Of a DNA stretch of 47,082 nucleotides, positions 16,896 through 25,127 are shown piece after piece. Below the pieces are notes generated by a model. That model searched no databases. It had not been told where the DNA came from and saw only the letters and a program-made list of their open reading frames with translations. Source of the stretch: an uncultured Thermoguttaceae bacterium (GTDB lineage: Bacteria > Planctomycetota > Planctomycetia > Pirellulales > Thermoguttaceae); assembly GCA_934725735.1 (NCBI GenBank), contig CAKVCP010000004.1, positions 1 to 47,082 of the forward strand. The letters run 5' to 3'. Positions within the stretch are counted from its first letter, which is position 1; every line of letters begins with the position of its first letter. The position numbers and the translations under genes are program-made.

Positions 16896-18017
16896 TTAAT
16901 CGGGGACGCCGGCGCGCCATCCTTCAAAACGTTCGTTGTAATATTCTAAGAAACGATTTTCTTCAATCGCTTTGCGCGCGCCGGCCACAAGGCGTTGATA
17001 GTACGTGACGTTATGGATTGTGAGGAGGATCGGCCCGAGCATTTCGCCGACGGAGAAGAGGTGGCGGATATAAGCGCGGCTACGTTTGCACGCCGGGCAT
17101 GGACAATTCTCCTCCAACGGACGCGGATCCCTTTCGTAACGCGCGTTGCGCAGGCGCATCGGCCCGTAGTCGGTGAACGCCATCGCGTTGCGACCGTTGC
17201 GCGACGGCATCACGCAGTCGAACATGTCGACCCCGCGTTTGATTCCTTCGAGAATATCCGCAGGGGTTCCGACGCCCATGAGATAACGCGGTTTATTTTG
17301 CGGGAGGTAGGGGGCGACGGCGGAGATGCAGTCGTACATTTCTTGGGGTTCTTCGCCGACGCTGAGGCCCCCGATCGCGTAACCGGGTAGATCGAGTTCG
17401 GCAAGTCCTTCCGCGCATTCGCGTCGCAAATCGAACTCAAGGCCGCCTTGAACGATCCCAAAGAGCGCTTGATCTTCGCGCGTATGCGCTTTCTTGCAAC
17501 GTTTCGCCCAGCGGATGGTGCGTCGCATCGCGTCTTCCACCGCCGCGCGCGTATTCGGGAGCGCGATCACGTGGTCGAACGCCATGGCGATATCGGAGCC
17601 GAGCGCTTCTTGGATCGCCATCGAGCTCTCCGGAGAGAGTTCAATGCGTCGTCCGTCGATATGCGATTGAAAGACGGCGCCTTCTTCGGTGATTTTATTG
17701 AGTTTTGCGAGGGAGAAAAGCTGAAAGCCGCCGCTATCGGTGAGCATAGGCTTTTTCCAACCGCAGAATTCGTGGAGTCCGCCGAGTTCGCGAATCGTTT
17801 CCGCGCCGGGTCGAAGCATCAGATGATAGGTGTTGCCGAGGACGATCTGAGCGCCCGTTTCTTCGAGTTGGCGCACTTCGACGCCTTTGACGGAACCGCG
17901 GGTTCCCACGGGCATGAACGTCGGAAATTCGACGACTCCATGCGCCGTCGTGAAAGACCCGCGCCGCGCCTCCGTATGCGCGTCCTTATTGCGGAGAGTG
18001 TATTCGAAAAGCCCCAT
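16896..18017 (-). CDS. tgt: Queuine tRNA-ribosyltransferase (tRNA-guanine transglycosylase)
   Basis: 373 residues, the normal length for bacterial Tgt, which exchanges G34 of GUN-anticodon tRNAs for preQ1. Key motifs are PVGTRGSVKGV, DSGGFQ, SHIDGRRIELSPE, AFDHV, VQGG, GGLSVGE and DCVMPSRNGRN with the catalytic aspartate region. The zinc site CPCPACKRS has a downstream His (TIHNVTYY). The ribosome site is weak. A strong terminator separates it from the upstream TPR/alpha-CTD gene, and exbD follows. No other queuosine genes are in the window. Confidence 0.96.
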   Translation of the reverse strand: MGLFEYTLRNKDAHTEARRGSFTTAHGVVEFPTFMPVGTRGSVKGVEVRQLEETGAQIVLGNTYHLMLRPGAETIRELGGLHEFCGWKKPMLTDSGGFQLFSLAKLNKITEEGAVFQSHIDGRRIELSPESSMAIQEALGSDIAMAFDHVIALPNTRAAVEDAMRRTIRWAKRCKKAHTREDQALFGIVQGGLEFDLRRECAEGLAELDLPGYAIGGLSVGEEPQEMYDCISAVAPYLPQNKPRYLMGVGTPADILEGIKRGVDMFDCVMPSRNGRNAMAFTDYGPMRLRNARYERDPRPLEENCPCPACKRSRAYIRHLFSVGEMLGPILLTIHNVTYYQRLVAGARKAIEENRFLEYYNERFEGWRAGVPD

Positions 18018-18046
18018 AGAAAATCTGCGTTGAAAAGTGATGGATA

Positions 18047-18087
18047 TGAAAAAGCGCGCGAAACGTTAGAAAAAACGCGTCGCGCGC
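18047..18087 (-). terminator. Terminator between the TPR/alpha-CTD gene and tgt
   Basis: On the minus strand GCGCGCG-ACGCGTT pairs with AACGTTT-CGCGCGC (one mismatch and one G-U) around a 6-nt loop, and ends in CTTTTTC. Confidence 0.75.
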
Positions 18088-18121
18088 GGCGAGATACTAA
18101 ATCAAAGAGCGCACATGACGA

Positions 18122-19453
18122 TCAATCGCCCTTGAGACGAATGTTGAAGTCGACCAGCTTGTCGCGGATCTCCTTCAAGCTTGTGACGCCGAAGTTTTTA
18201 CATTCGAGGAGTTCGTCGGCAGACTTGGAAACGAGTTCGCCGAGGGTGCTGATGTTCAGACGATTCATGCACTTGCGCGCGCGGACGGAAAGGTTGAGGT
18301 CGCTGACCGGACGGCTGAGGACGCTCTGCTGTTCGGGAGAAAGCTGAGCGACTTCAACGGTTTCGACGCGCTGCTTATCCTGGGAGAACATGCCTAGACG
18401 CAGATCGCGTTCTGCGAGCATTTTCTTGATTTCTTCGAGGCTCGTTTCGCCGAAGTTCTTGCTCGAAAGGAGTTCCTGTTCGGTGAGTTTGCAGAGATCG
18501 CGCAGCGTGGTGACTTTCATCACGTCGAGGCAGTTGCGGCTGCGAACGGAGAGATCGAAGTCGGAGATCGGCTGATTGAGTTTGACGCCGAGTTCTCGCT
18601 GACGATATTGTTCTCTTTCGTCGACGTGCATGTTGTCGGCGCCCTTGACGTCCTTGAGGAAGAGCGCGGCGCGCGCGTTTGACGGGTCCGCGTCGAGAAT
18701 GCGCTGGTAGCATTGCTGAGCCTTGGCGTATTCCTCGCGATCTTCGTAGAGAATACCGAGATTCATGAGGGTGCCGACGTTCGTTGGGAAGCGACTGACG
18801 GCGCGTTCATACTTTTCGCGCGCTTCTTCGTCGTTTCCGCGACGTTCGTTTTCGAGGGCGAGCCCGAAGAGCGCGCCAGGATGATTCGGGTCGACGGCTT
18901 CCGCGCGTTCATAGAGCGCGATCGCTTCTTGGGGATTGCCGCCGATCGCGCTGACGGTCGCTCCGCGCTGATAGAGGTAATCTGCGGTCTGTTCGACGGC
19001 TCCCGAGAGGGAATCGAGTTCCTTCAGGCTTTCCGTGAGCTTATCGGCTTCGCGATAGACTTCCGCGCGCCCTAAGATGCAGTCGTCGGCGTTATAACCG
19101 GCGGTTTGAGCGGTGTTGAACGCGGCGATCGCTTCGTCGTATTCATGGCGAACGAAATGCAGCTTCGCGAAATAATACTGAGCGAGCGCGCCCCCGTCCC
19201 CTTTTTTGAGAGACTCCTGCGCGTCGTCGTATCGACCGATGAGGAATAAGCACACGCCTAATTTGACGCGAACCGCAGGACTGAGCTCGTCGTCAGTTTT
19301 CCCTTTGAGTTCGTCGACGGCCTCTTTGAGCTCGTCAAACTTTTTAGAGTCACGACTGATGCTTCCGCGCAACTGTTCGATTTCCCGAGGCCCGAACGCA
19401 GTTCCAGCGAGAACGAGTTGCCTTACGTCAAAGTCAGCGTTGATCATCGTCAC
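18122..19453 (-). CDS. TPR-repeat protein with two RNA polymerase alpha-CTD-like domains
   Basis: 443 residues. About residues 30-280 form TPR helices (for example PEAIALYERAEAVDPNHPGALF-type repeats and YAKAQQCYQRILDADPSN). Two tandem alpha-CTD-like units follow: PISDFDLSVRSRNCLDVMKVTT to FGETSLEEIKKML, and PVSDLNLSVRARKCMNRLNIST to FGVTSLKEIRDKL. In RNA polymerase alpha these helix-hairpin-helix domains bind UP-element DNA and activators. Here they are not attached to an alpha N-terminal domain, so this is not rpoA. The fusion is known from planctomycetes; its role is not established. It could bring TPR partners to DNA or polymerase (inference). AGGAGG is 7 nt before GTG 19453; ATG 19447 is the alternative. 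Confidence 0.88.
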   Translation of the reverse strand: MTMINADFDVRQLVLAGTAFGPREIEQLRGSISRDSKKFDELKEAVDELKGKTDDELSPAVRVKLGVCLFLIGRYDDAQESLKKGDGGALAQYYFAKLHFVRHEYDEAIAAFNTAQTAGYNADDCILGRAEVYREADKLTESLKELDSLSGAVEQTADYLYQRGATVSAIGGNPQEAIALYERAEAVDPNHPGALFGLALENERRGNDEEAREKYERAVSRFPTNVGTLMNLGILYEDREEYAKAQQCYQRILDADPSNARAALFLKDVKGADNMHVDEREQYRQRELGVKLNQPISDFDLSVRSRNCLDVMKVTTLRDLCKLTEQELLSSKNFGETSLEEIKKMLAERDLRLGMFSQDKQRVETVEVAQLSPEQQSVLSRPVSDLNLSVRARKCMNRLNISTLGELVSKSADELLECKNFGVTSLKEIRDKLVDFNIRLKGD

Positions 19454-19517
19454 GAATCTTCCTCCTACCGAGTAAAACGCTCTTTCGTCATAGGTGACAA
19501 AGAGAATTCGCGTAAAT

Positions 19518-19541
19518 ATAAAAAAACGCGTTGGAACGCGT
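19518..19541 (-). terminator. Terminator-like hairpin in the leader of the TPR/alpha-CTD gene
   Basis: On the minus strand ACGCGT-TCCA-ACGCGT is followed by TTTTTT (19520-19526). It lies downstream of the promoter at 19586-19613 and about 65 nt before the start codon, so it can attenuate that gene. Confidence 0.6.
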
Positions 19542-19585
19542 CTTGTTGGCGCTTATTTCTGATTATAGAACAGAATAACTAATCA

Positions 19586-19613
19586 ATTTTACCCTTGCGT
19601 TATAATTTTTCAA
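19586..19613 (-). promoter_or_regulatory. Promoter of the TPR/alpha-CTD gene
   Basis: On the minus strand: TTGAAA (19608-19613), a 16-bp spacer, TAAAAT (19586-19591). A TATAAT (19562-19567) further down lacks a fitting -35. Confidence 0.6.
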
Positions 19614-19668
19614 TGGGTTTAGTTGTGAGATAGGGGAAATATAATCAATATTTCGGGCGCAGACGGAA

Positions 19669-19699
19669 GAAAAAAAGGGAAACGCGCGAACGTTTCCCT
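19669..19699 (-). terminator. Terminator of the Bax-inhibitor-1 family gene
   Basis: On the minus strand GGGAAACG pairs with CGTTTCCC (19677-19698) and is followed by TTTTTTTC. Confidence 0.85.
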
Positions 19700-19728
19700 G
19701 GAGCGTTAAAGGATCTCCTCTATACGCG

Positions 19729-20442
19729 TCATTCTCGATTCATCGCCATGACGAGGCGCAGAATGTAGAAGAAGAGCATGACGACGGAGGTGAAGAGGTT
19801 GATTGCGTAAAGAACCTCTAATCCTTCCTCGGCGTCGCGCATGATTTGCGACGTCTCATAGAGAATATAAAGGCACGCGAGGCCGACCATGGCGGCGCTG
19901 AACCAGACTCCAAGGGAGAAGCCGAAGAGGAGCGCGACCAGAATGACGACGAAAGACCCGATCGACCCGAAGAGGATCGCAGCGCGTAAGAACGAGAAGT
20001 CCGCGCGCGTCATAAAGACGACCGCCGAGAGCGCTAAGAAGAGGGATATGGAGAGCGCAACCGCCGTCCAAATGACGGAGGGGCCGAAGAACTGCGCGGC
20101 GAGCGCGAGAATTGGCAAGGTTATGATCGTTTCAAATACGACGTAATATCCCAGAACGGCGTATTGCCCGGCGCGAGTCGGGAACGCCTTGAGAATCGCG
20201 TTCCCAATGAAGGGCCCTGCAAAACACAGCGCGAGGATGATTAACCCCGTCGCCTTTGCACCCGTCGCAAAAAACTGGAGGATCGGATCGACCCCGACGG
20301 TCATGAAAATGAGCGCCACAAGCAGCGCATATGCTACCACTGCGCCCGTAAGGTTCAAGTAGACGCGCGAAACAATCGCGCTTCTCGTAGATTTTGAACT
20401 GCTTGAAATGTTGTTTACATAGGGATTGTTATAATCGTTCAT
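19729..20442 (-). CDS. Bax inhibitor-1/YccA family membrane protein
   Basis: 237 residues with seven hydrophobic segments and the family ending LFTSVVMLFFYILRLVMAMNRE. The block YDTSQI of this family appears as YETSQIM before DAEEGLEVLYAINLF. Members are multi-pass inner-membrane proteins (YccA, YbhL) implicated in ion leak and FtsH control. The N-terminus is Asn/Tyr/Ser-rich (NDYNNPYVNNISSSSK). GCGGAGAA precedes ATG 20442. A long imperfect inverted repeat lies 28 nt upstream of the start. Confidence 0.92.
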   Translation of the reverse strand: MNDYNNPYVNNISSSSKSTRSAIVSRVYLNLTGAVVAYALLVALIFMTVGVDPILQFFATGAKATGLIILALCFAGPFIGNAILKAFPTRAGQYAVLGYYVVFETIITLPILALAAQFFGPSVIWTAVALSISLFLALSAVVFMTRADFSFLRAAILFGSIGSFVVILVALLFGFSLGVWFSAAMVGLACLYILYETSQIMRDAEEGLEVLYAINLFTSVVMLFFYILRLVMAMNRE

Positions 20443-20469
20443 CGAATTCTCCGCAGTGACATATACTAA

Positions 20470-20506
20470 TGCGGATAGAAACGTTCCAGGCGCGTTCCGA
20501 TCCGCA
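20470..20506. repeat. 14-bp imperfect inverted repeat before the Bax-inhibitor gene
   Basis: TGCGGATAGAAACG (20470-20483) and CGTTCCGATCCGCA (20493-20506) pair over 14 bp with one mismatch and one G-U around a 9-nt loop. It could be an operator dyad or a 5'-UTR hairpin. A possible -10 (TATATG on the minus strand, 20460-20465) abuts it. Confidence 0.6.
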
Positions 20507-20524
20507 CGACTACTCCTATAGTAT

Positions 20525-20560
20525 GTGAAAACGCCCTTCTTGACTATAGGAAGGGCGTTT
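20525..20560 (-). terminator. Terminator after rpiB
   Basis: AAACGCCCTT (20529-20538) and AAGGGCGTTT (20551-20560) form a perfect 10-bp stem. On the minus strand it ends in GTTTTC. On the plus strand a second T-run follows some 10 bp later. Confidence 0.7.
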
Positions 20561-20608
20561 AAAAAGGCTTTTTTTATTATTTTTTAACAAAATCTTCAGT
20601 CAAGCGCG

Positions 20609-21181
20609 TCAAAGGCCCGTCTTTTCTTCGATTTCAGAGATCAATTGTACGCGGCGGAGGTGGCGTTCGCCGTCGAAAGGTGTGGCAAACCAGGTTCGAA
20701 CCATCGCTTCCATCGTCCCTTGTGTCAGGAGATCGCCGGAAAAACACAGAACGTTGGCGTTGTTATGGCGACGCGAAAGTTCCGCCGTGACCTCGTTGTA
20801 GCAGAGCGCCGCGCGAACTCCCTTAAATTTGTTCGCCGTTATGCACATTCCGATTCCCGTTCCGCAGATGAGGACGCCGCGATCCGCGCGACCTTCCGCG
20901 ACCGCTTCCGCGACCGCCGCGGCAATATCGGGATAGTCGACGCACTCACCCTTCGCGACGGGATTATGCGGCGTCGTGTCGAGGCTGTAACGTATCTCCT
21001 TAATACTTGGAAGTTCCGTCGGAGTTTCGGTTCCTATGCAGGCGTTCTCAATAAGCGCCGCGCCAGGCTGAAGCGTTTCGATCGGATCGAGACCGCCATA
21101 GTGATTCGGGAGAAAAAGATTTCGCGTTAGTAGCTTCGCAAATTCTGCTCCGTGATGATCGCTTCCGATGGCAATATTCAT
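20609..21181 (-). CDS. rpiB: Ribose-5-phosphate isomerase B, with an insertion
   Basis: 190 residues, about 40 longer than usual RpiB. The N-terminus AIGSDHHGAEFAK, the catalytic-site loop ICGTGIGM, and RHNNANVLCFSGD are canonical, so isomerisation of ribose 5-phosphate and ribulose 5-phosphate is likely. The extra residues lie between the first helix and the usual VDYPD segment (about residues 24-75), where RpiB normally has only a short DYG loop. The frame opens at 21223; ATG 21181 follows an AGGAACGG site and starts the family pattern. It has its own TTGACA promoter and a terminator. Confidence 0.9.
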   Translation of the reverse strand: MNIAIGSDHHGAEFAKLLTRNLFLPNHYGGLDPIETLQPGAALIENACIGTETPTELPSIKEIRYSLDTTPHNPVAKGECVDYPDIAAAVAEAVAEGRADRGVLICGTGIGMCITANKFKGVRAALCYNEVTAELSRRHNNANVLCFSGDLLTQGTMEAMVRTWFATPFDGERHLRRVQLISEIEEKTGL

Positions 21182-21273
21182 TTTTCCGTTCCTAGGTAAA
21201 GGCCTCTTTATAGCGAATCGCAAACTGGCGTCGACGTCTCTCGAACGCGTTTTTGCTTGTCTAAATTAGTTTC

Positions 21274-21301
21274 ATACTACAAGATAATAAGCCGCTGTCA
21301 A
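21274..21301 (-). promoter_or_regulatory. Promoter of rpiB
   Basis: On the minus strand: TTGACA (21296-21301), a 16-bp spacer, TAGTAT (21274-21279). It starts within 21 bp of the SDR stop codon. Confidence 0.75.
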
Positions 21302-21322
21302 TGGGATAAGCTCCTTGTTTCT

Positions 21323-22153
21323 TCATCTTACGTTGAAACCGCCGTTGACCGCGATCGTTTGCGCGTTGATAAAAGACGCGTTGGCGTCGAGAAGGAAGCG
21401 CGCGACCTTGGCGATTTCGTCCGCGCGGCCCCAGCGCCCGAGGAGCGATTGTTCGACGGCGCGCGCCGTCGCTTTCTCAGACGCTTGCGCTCCCCACGTC
21501 GTTTGGATCCACCCCGGCGCGACGCTATTTACGCGGACGTCCGGCGCAAGATCATGCGCCAAGGAACGCGCGAAAGACGCGAGAGCGCCCTTGCACGTCG
21601 CGTAGATCTGACCGCTTTCCCCCGCGAGACCTCGATCGGCGCCGTCCCAGCTGAAGAAGAGAACGCACGGCGAGGCGTTCGTCGGTCGCGCGGAAGCGGC
21701 GCGCCAGTAGCGGCGCATGGCGTCGCCGAGTGAACGCGCAAGGGCGATATGCGCGGCGACGTCGACTTTCCACGCGAGCGCGAGACGCGCGTTGAAGTCG
21801 AGCGATTTGCTCTCCGGGGTCATGAGGTCGGCTCCTGCGGCGCAGACGAGGGAGTCAAGGCGCGGAACGTCGACGCCTTGATCGTCGCGCAGGGTCGCGA
21901 GAATTTGTTCGGCGAGTTCTTGCGCGGCGCCGTCGAGCGCGAGGTCGGCGGCGAAGACTTTGGCGTTTTGAAACGCGCGGCTTTCACGATCGGCGGCGAG
22001 TTGTTCGCGGAGCGCCTCGGCGCCATGACGCCCGACGAGATACAGCCGCGCGTCTTCGTTACGCCACGTTTCAAGGAGCGCGCGCCCTATTCCGCCGGAC
22101 GCGCCCGTCATGACGACGACTTTTTCCGTTGTCGGAGACGCGGCGTTCTTCAT
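21323..22153 (-). CDS. Short-chain dehydrogenase/reductase (SDR) family protein
   Basis: 276 residues, a classical SDR. The cofactor loop is TGASGGIG, VGRHG follows the second strand (favouring NADPH), the NNAG-equivalent reads CAAGA, the catalytic serine is in FFSWDG, YATCK gives the Tyr-x-x-x-Lys pair, and VNSVAPGWIQT and the C-terminal INAQTIAVNGGF are FabG-like. The middle insertion (YWRAASARPTNASPCV) is a little unusual. The substrate cannot be inferred. The start overlaps the MATE stop by 4 bp (ATGA), so translation is coupled to the transporter. Confidence 0.9.
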   Translation of the reverse strand: MKNAASPTTEKVVVMTGASGGIGRALLETWRNEDARLYLVGRHGAEALREQLAADRESRAFQNAKVFAADLALDGAAQELAEQILATLRDDQGVDVPRLDSLVCAAGADLMTPESKSLDFNARLALAWKVDVAAHIALARSLGDAMRRYWRAASARPTNASPCVLFFSWDGADRGLAGESGQIYATCKGALASFARSLAHDLAPDVRVNSVAPGWIQTTWGAQASEKATARAVEQSLLGRWGRADEIAKVARFLLDANASFINAQTIAVNGGFNVR

Positions 22154-23673
22154 GAGAGCGTCCTTTCTGTTTCAAGCGATGTTTGACGTATCGCCGCGAT
22201 TTCGATCCGTTTATTCTTCACGTCTTTGAGGAAGAACAGGACGGTGACGACGCAGGAGACGGCGTCGGAGAAGGGGAAGGAGAACCATACGCCCGAGAGT
22301 CCGGAGCCGAAGAGGCGCTGCATAAGCCACGTCGAAACGTAAAGGGTCGGGAGTAGGACGAAGAGTTGTCGCAGAAGCGACGTCATGAGCGCGAGGATCG
22401 GACGCCCTTGCGCCTGGAAATAACCGCTGATGAGAATATTGATCGCGACGAGCGGAAGAACGAGCATGACGGAACGCAGCGCGAAGATCCCGAGCGCTTG
22501 CTTTTGAAGGAATCCGCCTTCGTCCGCGTTCAGGAAAAAGTTTATGAACCATTCCGGTTTCCACATGACGACAACCCAAGCGAGGACGCTCAGAACGAGG
22601 GCGTAGAAGATGGCGGTCGTGATCGTTTCCAAAGTTCGATCGGGGCGTTTCGCGCCGAAATTGTACCCGACTATCGGTTGAACCCCCTGCCCCAAACCGA
22701 GGAAGGGCATAATAAACATGTTGATAATCGCGATCGCCGCGCCCATAATCGCGATTGCGAAGTCCCCGCCGTCGAAGTCGAAGCCCTTCGACTCCCCGTA
22801 GAGGCGACCGTATTTGCCCATCAAATTATTCGACGCCGTTTGCAAAATCGCCGAGCACGCCTGCGTCACGAAGGGGGACGCCCCCGTGATCGCGATGAGT
22901 TTCGTAAGGGGCCAGTTGAATCGGAAATATTTCCAACGCCATTTGAGGGTTGTTCGGCCGGAGAGATAGAGCCATCCGACCCATGCGGCGGCGACGGCGC
23001 AGGCCAAGACGTTCGCAAGCCCGGCGCCCCAAATTCCGGTTCGCAGCACGAAGAGGAAGACGTAGTCGAGAAGAGCGTTCATGAACGCGGAGATCAGCAT
23101 CGTGACCATCGCGATTCGAGGCTTACCCTCCGCCCGAATGAAGTTATTGACCCCGTAGGCGATATGCTGCGTGAGAACGCCCCATAGGACGACGGAAAGG
23201 TAGGATTTCGCCAAGGGAAGAACCGTCTCAGACGCGCCGATGAAGACGAGAATCGGCTCCATGAAGATCTGCCCGAAGGCGATGAAGATCGCCGAGGTCG
23301 CGACGGAGAGAAAGAGCGCCTGTCCGAGCGCCTCTTCCGCCTTGTCGAGTTTATGCTCCCCGAGACGGATCGAAATAAGGATCGTCGTCCCCACGCCGAT
23401 CGTCATAGCGACGGCGAGAAAGATCAGGATGATCGGAAAGGAGACGGTGACGGCGGCGACCCCGTCGGTTCCGAAGCGCTGAGCGACGAAGATACGCGCG
23501 ACGAGATTATAAGACGCCGTGACGAGAGACGCGACGATCGCGGGAGCGGAGAACTCCAGGAGGAGTTTGGGGATTGAACGAGTTTCGAAAAATTCGGGCG
23601 TCTGTGGTTCCGGCATAACGAGCGCTTTTGAAAGGTTGTCGCGCGTCCGACGGGACGGCGTAATTTCTTCCAT
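22150..23673 (-). CDS. MATE family efflux transporter
   Basis: About 507 residues with 12 predicted membrane helices in two homologous halves, typical of cation-coupled drug or metabolite exporters. Typical segments are LLLEFSAPAIVASLVTASYN near the N-terminus, GVGTTILISIRLG, and GLGQGVQPIVGYNFGAKRPDR at the start of the second half. The frame is open to 24108, but this runs antisense into pfp and past its terminator, so it is not used. ATG 23673 and ATG 23616 are both possible; neither has a strong ribosome site. A TATAAT overlaps 23673, and if that is the -10 the start must be 23616. The overlap with the SDR gene indicates a two-gene operon. Confidence 0.88.
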   Translation of the reverse strand: MEEITPSRRTRDNLSKALVMPEPQTPEFFETRSIPKLLLEFSAPAIVASLVTASYNLVARIFVAQRFGTDGVAAVTVSFPIILIFLAVAMTIGVGTTILISIRLGEHKLDKAEEALGQALFLSVATSAIFIAFGQIFMEPILVFIGASETVLPLAKSYLSVVLWGVLTQHIAYGVNNFIRAEGKPRIAMVTMLISAFMNALLDYVFLFVLRTGIWGAGLANVLACAVAAAWVGWLYLSGRTTLKWRWKYFRFNWPLTKLIAITGASPFVTQACSAILQTASNNLMGKYGRLYGESKGFDFDGGDFAIAIMGAAIAIINMFIMPFLGLGQGVQPIVGYNFGAKRPDRTLETITTAIFYALVLSVLAWVVVMWKPEWFINFFLNADEGGFLQKQALGIFALRSVMLVLPLVAINILISGYFQAQGRPILALMTSLLRQLFVLLPTLYVSTWLMQRLFGSGLSGVWFSFPFSDAVSCVVTVLFFLKDVKNKRIEIAAIRQTSLETERTLS

Positions 23674-23716
23674 TATATCGCTTGTCCCGAAGTCGGGAAG
23701 GTCAGGGCGTTTATAC

Positions 23717-23753
23717 AAAAAAAGGACGCTCCGCACGGCGCGAAACGTCCTTT
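23717..23753 (-). terminator. Terminator after pfp
   Basis: On the minus strand AAAGGACG pairs with CGTCCTTT (23721-23753) around a 17-nt loop, with the T-run continuing to 23717. It separates pfp from the MATE-SDR operon. Confidence 0.82.
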
Positions 23754-23774
23754 GCGCGACGAGAGCGTCCGCTC

Positions 23775-25028
23775 TCAGAAAAGTTTGACGTAGTTGGGGA
23801 GTTCGCCCACGAGCGGGCGGAGGTATTCGACGCACGCGTCGGTGACGAAGAGCTTGTCGGCGTCGACGTATTCGAGAGGCATCGGTTTCGCTTCGACGGC
23901 GACGGCGTCGAGAGGCGCGGTCTTGTATTCGATCTTGTAAGGATTGTTGGAAACGCGATCCATCGTGACCATGACGCCGCTCTTGCCTTCGAGCGCGAGT
24001 TCGACGGCGCGGCGACCGCAGTTCCACGCTTCTTGAACGTCGAGCGACGTCGTGCGATCCGCGCCGCACATCGGGAGCGATTCCGTGACTTGGAATTCGC
24101 CGCGGCACGCTCCGCCGTCCGCTTTCTTGAGGTTCTTGCTCAGCATCTGGTGCAACGCGACCGCGACGCTCGTTCCTGCCATCGCCCCGAGTTCCTGGTT
24201 GCCGAACTTATCGACCGTCTTTTCCTTCTTGATTTCCTTTCCGTACGCGTCAAGGGAGCTGACGACGACTCCGTTCTTATCGCGAATCCCTTCGCCGCAG
24301 ACGACGCTGACGAACCCGTGCGTGTCGAGAACTTCTTGCGCGCGCGCGATGAAGCGATCGAAATCGAAGGGAATTTCAGGGACGAGGATGATGTGAGGAG
24401 CGTCCTCGGGGTCTTTCTTAGCGAGCGCGGCGGCGGCGGGGAGCCAACCGGCGTCGCGACCGATCGTCTGGAAGACGACGAACTGGTCGACCTTCTTCAT
24501 ATCGCGCGCGAGAACGCCCGCCTGCTTGACGGAGAGGGCGACGTAGCGCGCCGCCGAACCGAAGCCGGGGGTGTGATCCGTCGCGAAGAGGTCGTTGTCG
24601 ACCGTCTTCGGAACGCCGAGACCGCGCAGTTCGTAACCCTGGGCTTTGCAGTACTTTTCGACGCGGCAGATCGTATCCATCGTGTCGTTTCCGCCCGCGA
24701 GGAAGTAGTAACGGATGTTATACTTCTTGAGCTGTTCGAGAATGATGGGGAAATCGGCTTCCTGAACCTTGTGGCGGCAGCTTCCGAGCGCGCTGCCGGG
24801 CGTCGACTTCAACCCTTCGACGACCGCGGGGTCGATCGTGCTGAAATCAATGAGTTTGTCCTGCATGAAGCCTTCGACTCCGTACTGCATGCCGTAGACT
24901 TTGTCGATTTTCGAATCGGCGTACTTATGGCCGAGCTCGAAGCAACCTTGAACGACGCCGCAGAGGCTCGAGTTAATAACGCTGGTGGGACCGCCGCTTT
25001 GACCGACGATGGCGTTGCCTTGTAACAT
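23775..25028 (-). CDS. pfp: Pyrophosphate-type 6-phosphofructokinase
   Basis: 417 residues. It catalyses reversible phosphorylation of fructose 6-phosphate, most likely with pyrophosphate as donor. Motifs: IVGQSGGPTSVINSSL at the N-terminus, FLAGGNDTMDT (GGND where ATP enzymes have GGDG), the hallmark GVPKTVDNDL with its lysine, DHTPGFGSAARY, and GRDAGWLPAAAALA. The GGND and PKTVDND residues are those that disfavour ATP. AGGAGTTTA precedes ATG 25028. A promoter-like site lies upstream at 25083-25110 and a terminator follows. It sits downstream of the deacetylase and isomerase genes on the same strand, so it could draw the fructose 6-phosphate they make into glycolysis (inference). Confidence 0.93.
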   Translation of the reverse strand: MLQGNAIVGQSGGPTSVINSSLCGVVQGCFELGHKYADSKIDKVYGMQYGVEGFMQDKLIDFSTIDPAVVEGLKSTPGSALGSCRHKVQEADFPIILEQLKKYNIRYYFLAGGNDTMDTICRVEKYCKAQGYELRGLGVPKTVDNDLFATDHTPGFGSAARYVALSVKQAGVLARDMKKVDQFVVFQTIGRDAGWLPAAAALAKKDPEDAPHIILVPEIPFDFDRFIARAQEVLDTHGFVSVVCGEGIRDKNGVVVSSLDAYGKEIKKEKTVDKFGNQELGAMAGTSVAVALHQMLSKNLKKADGGACRGEFQVTESLPMCGADRTTSLDVQEAWNCGRRAVELALEGKSGVMVTMDRVSNNPYKIEYKTAPLDAVAVEAKPMPLEYVDADKLFVTDACVEYLRPLVGELPNYVKLF

Positions 25029-25082
25029 TGTTAAACTCCTAAATACTATTTTTTACATGCAGCGCGACAGGGCGCTCGATTT

Positions 25083-25110
25083 ATTCTAATAATTCTAACA
25101 TAACGCGCAA
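25083..25110 (-). promoter_or_regulatory. Possible promoter of pfp
   Basis: On the minus strand: TTGCGC (25105-25110), a 16-bp spacer, TAGAAT (25083-25088). The -35 overlaps a perfect CGCGCAA/TTGCGCG palindrome just after the upstream stop codon. Confidence 0.5.
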
Positions 25111-25127
25111 CTTGCGCGAGCGGGGGA

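Noticed and set aside
20692..20712. tRNA-like GGTTCGAACC-type T-loop
   Set aside because: It lies within the rpiB coding sequence and no cloverleaf can be built around it.
23674..24108. N-terminal extension of the MATE gene
   Set aside because: The extension is Arg-rich, overlaps pfp in antisense and crosses the pfp terminator.
23682..25025. 447-codon plus-strand ORF antisense to pfp
   Set aside because: It mirrors the real pfp gene; its product is Arg/Asp/Glu-rich without any fold, and arises because GACGCG-type codons read without stops on the other strand.
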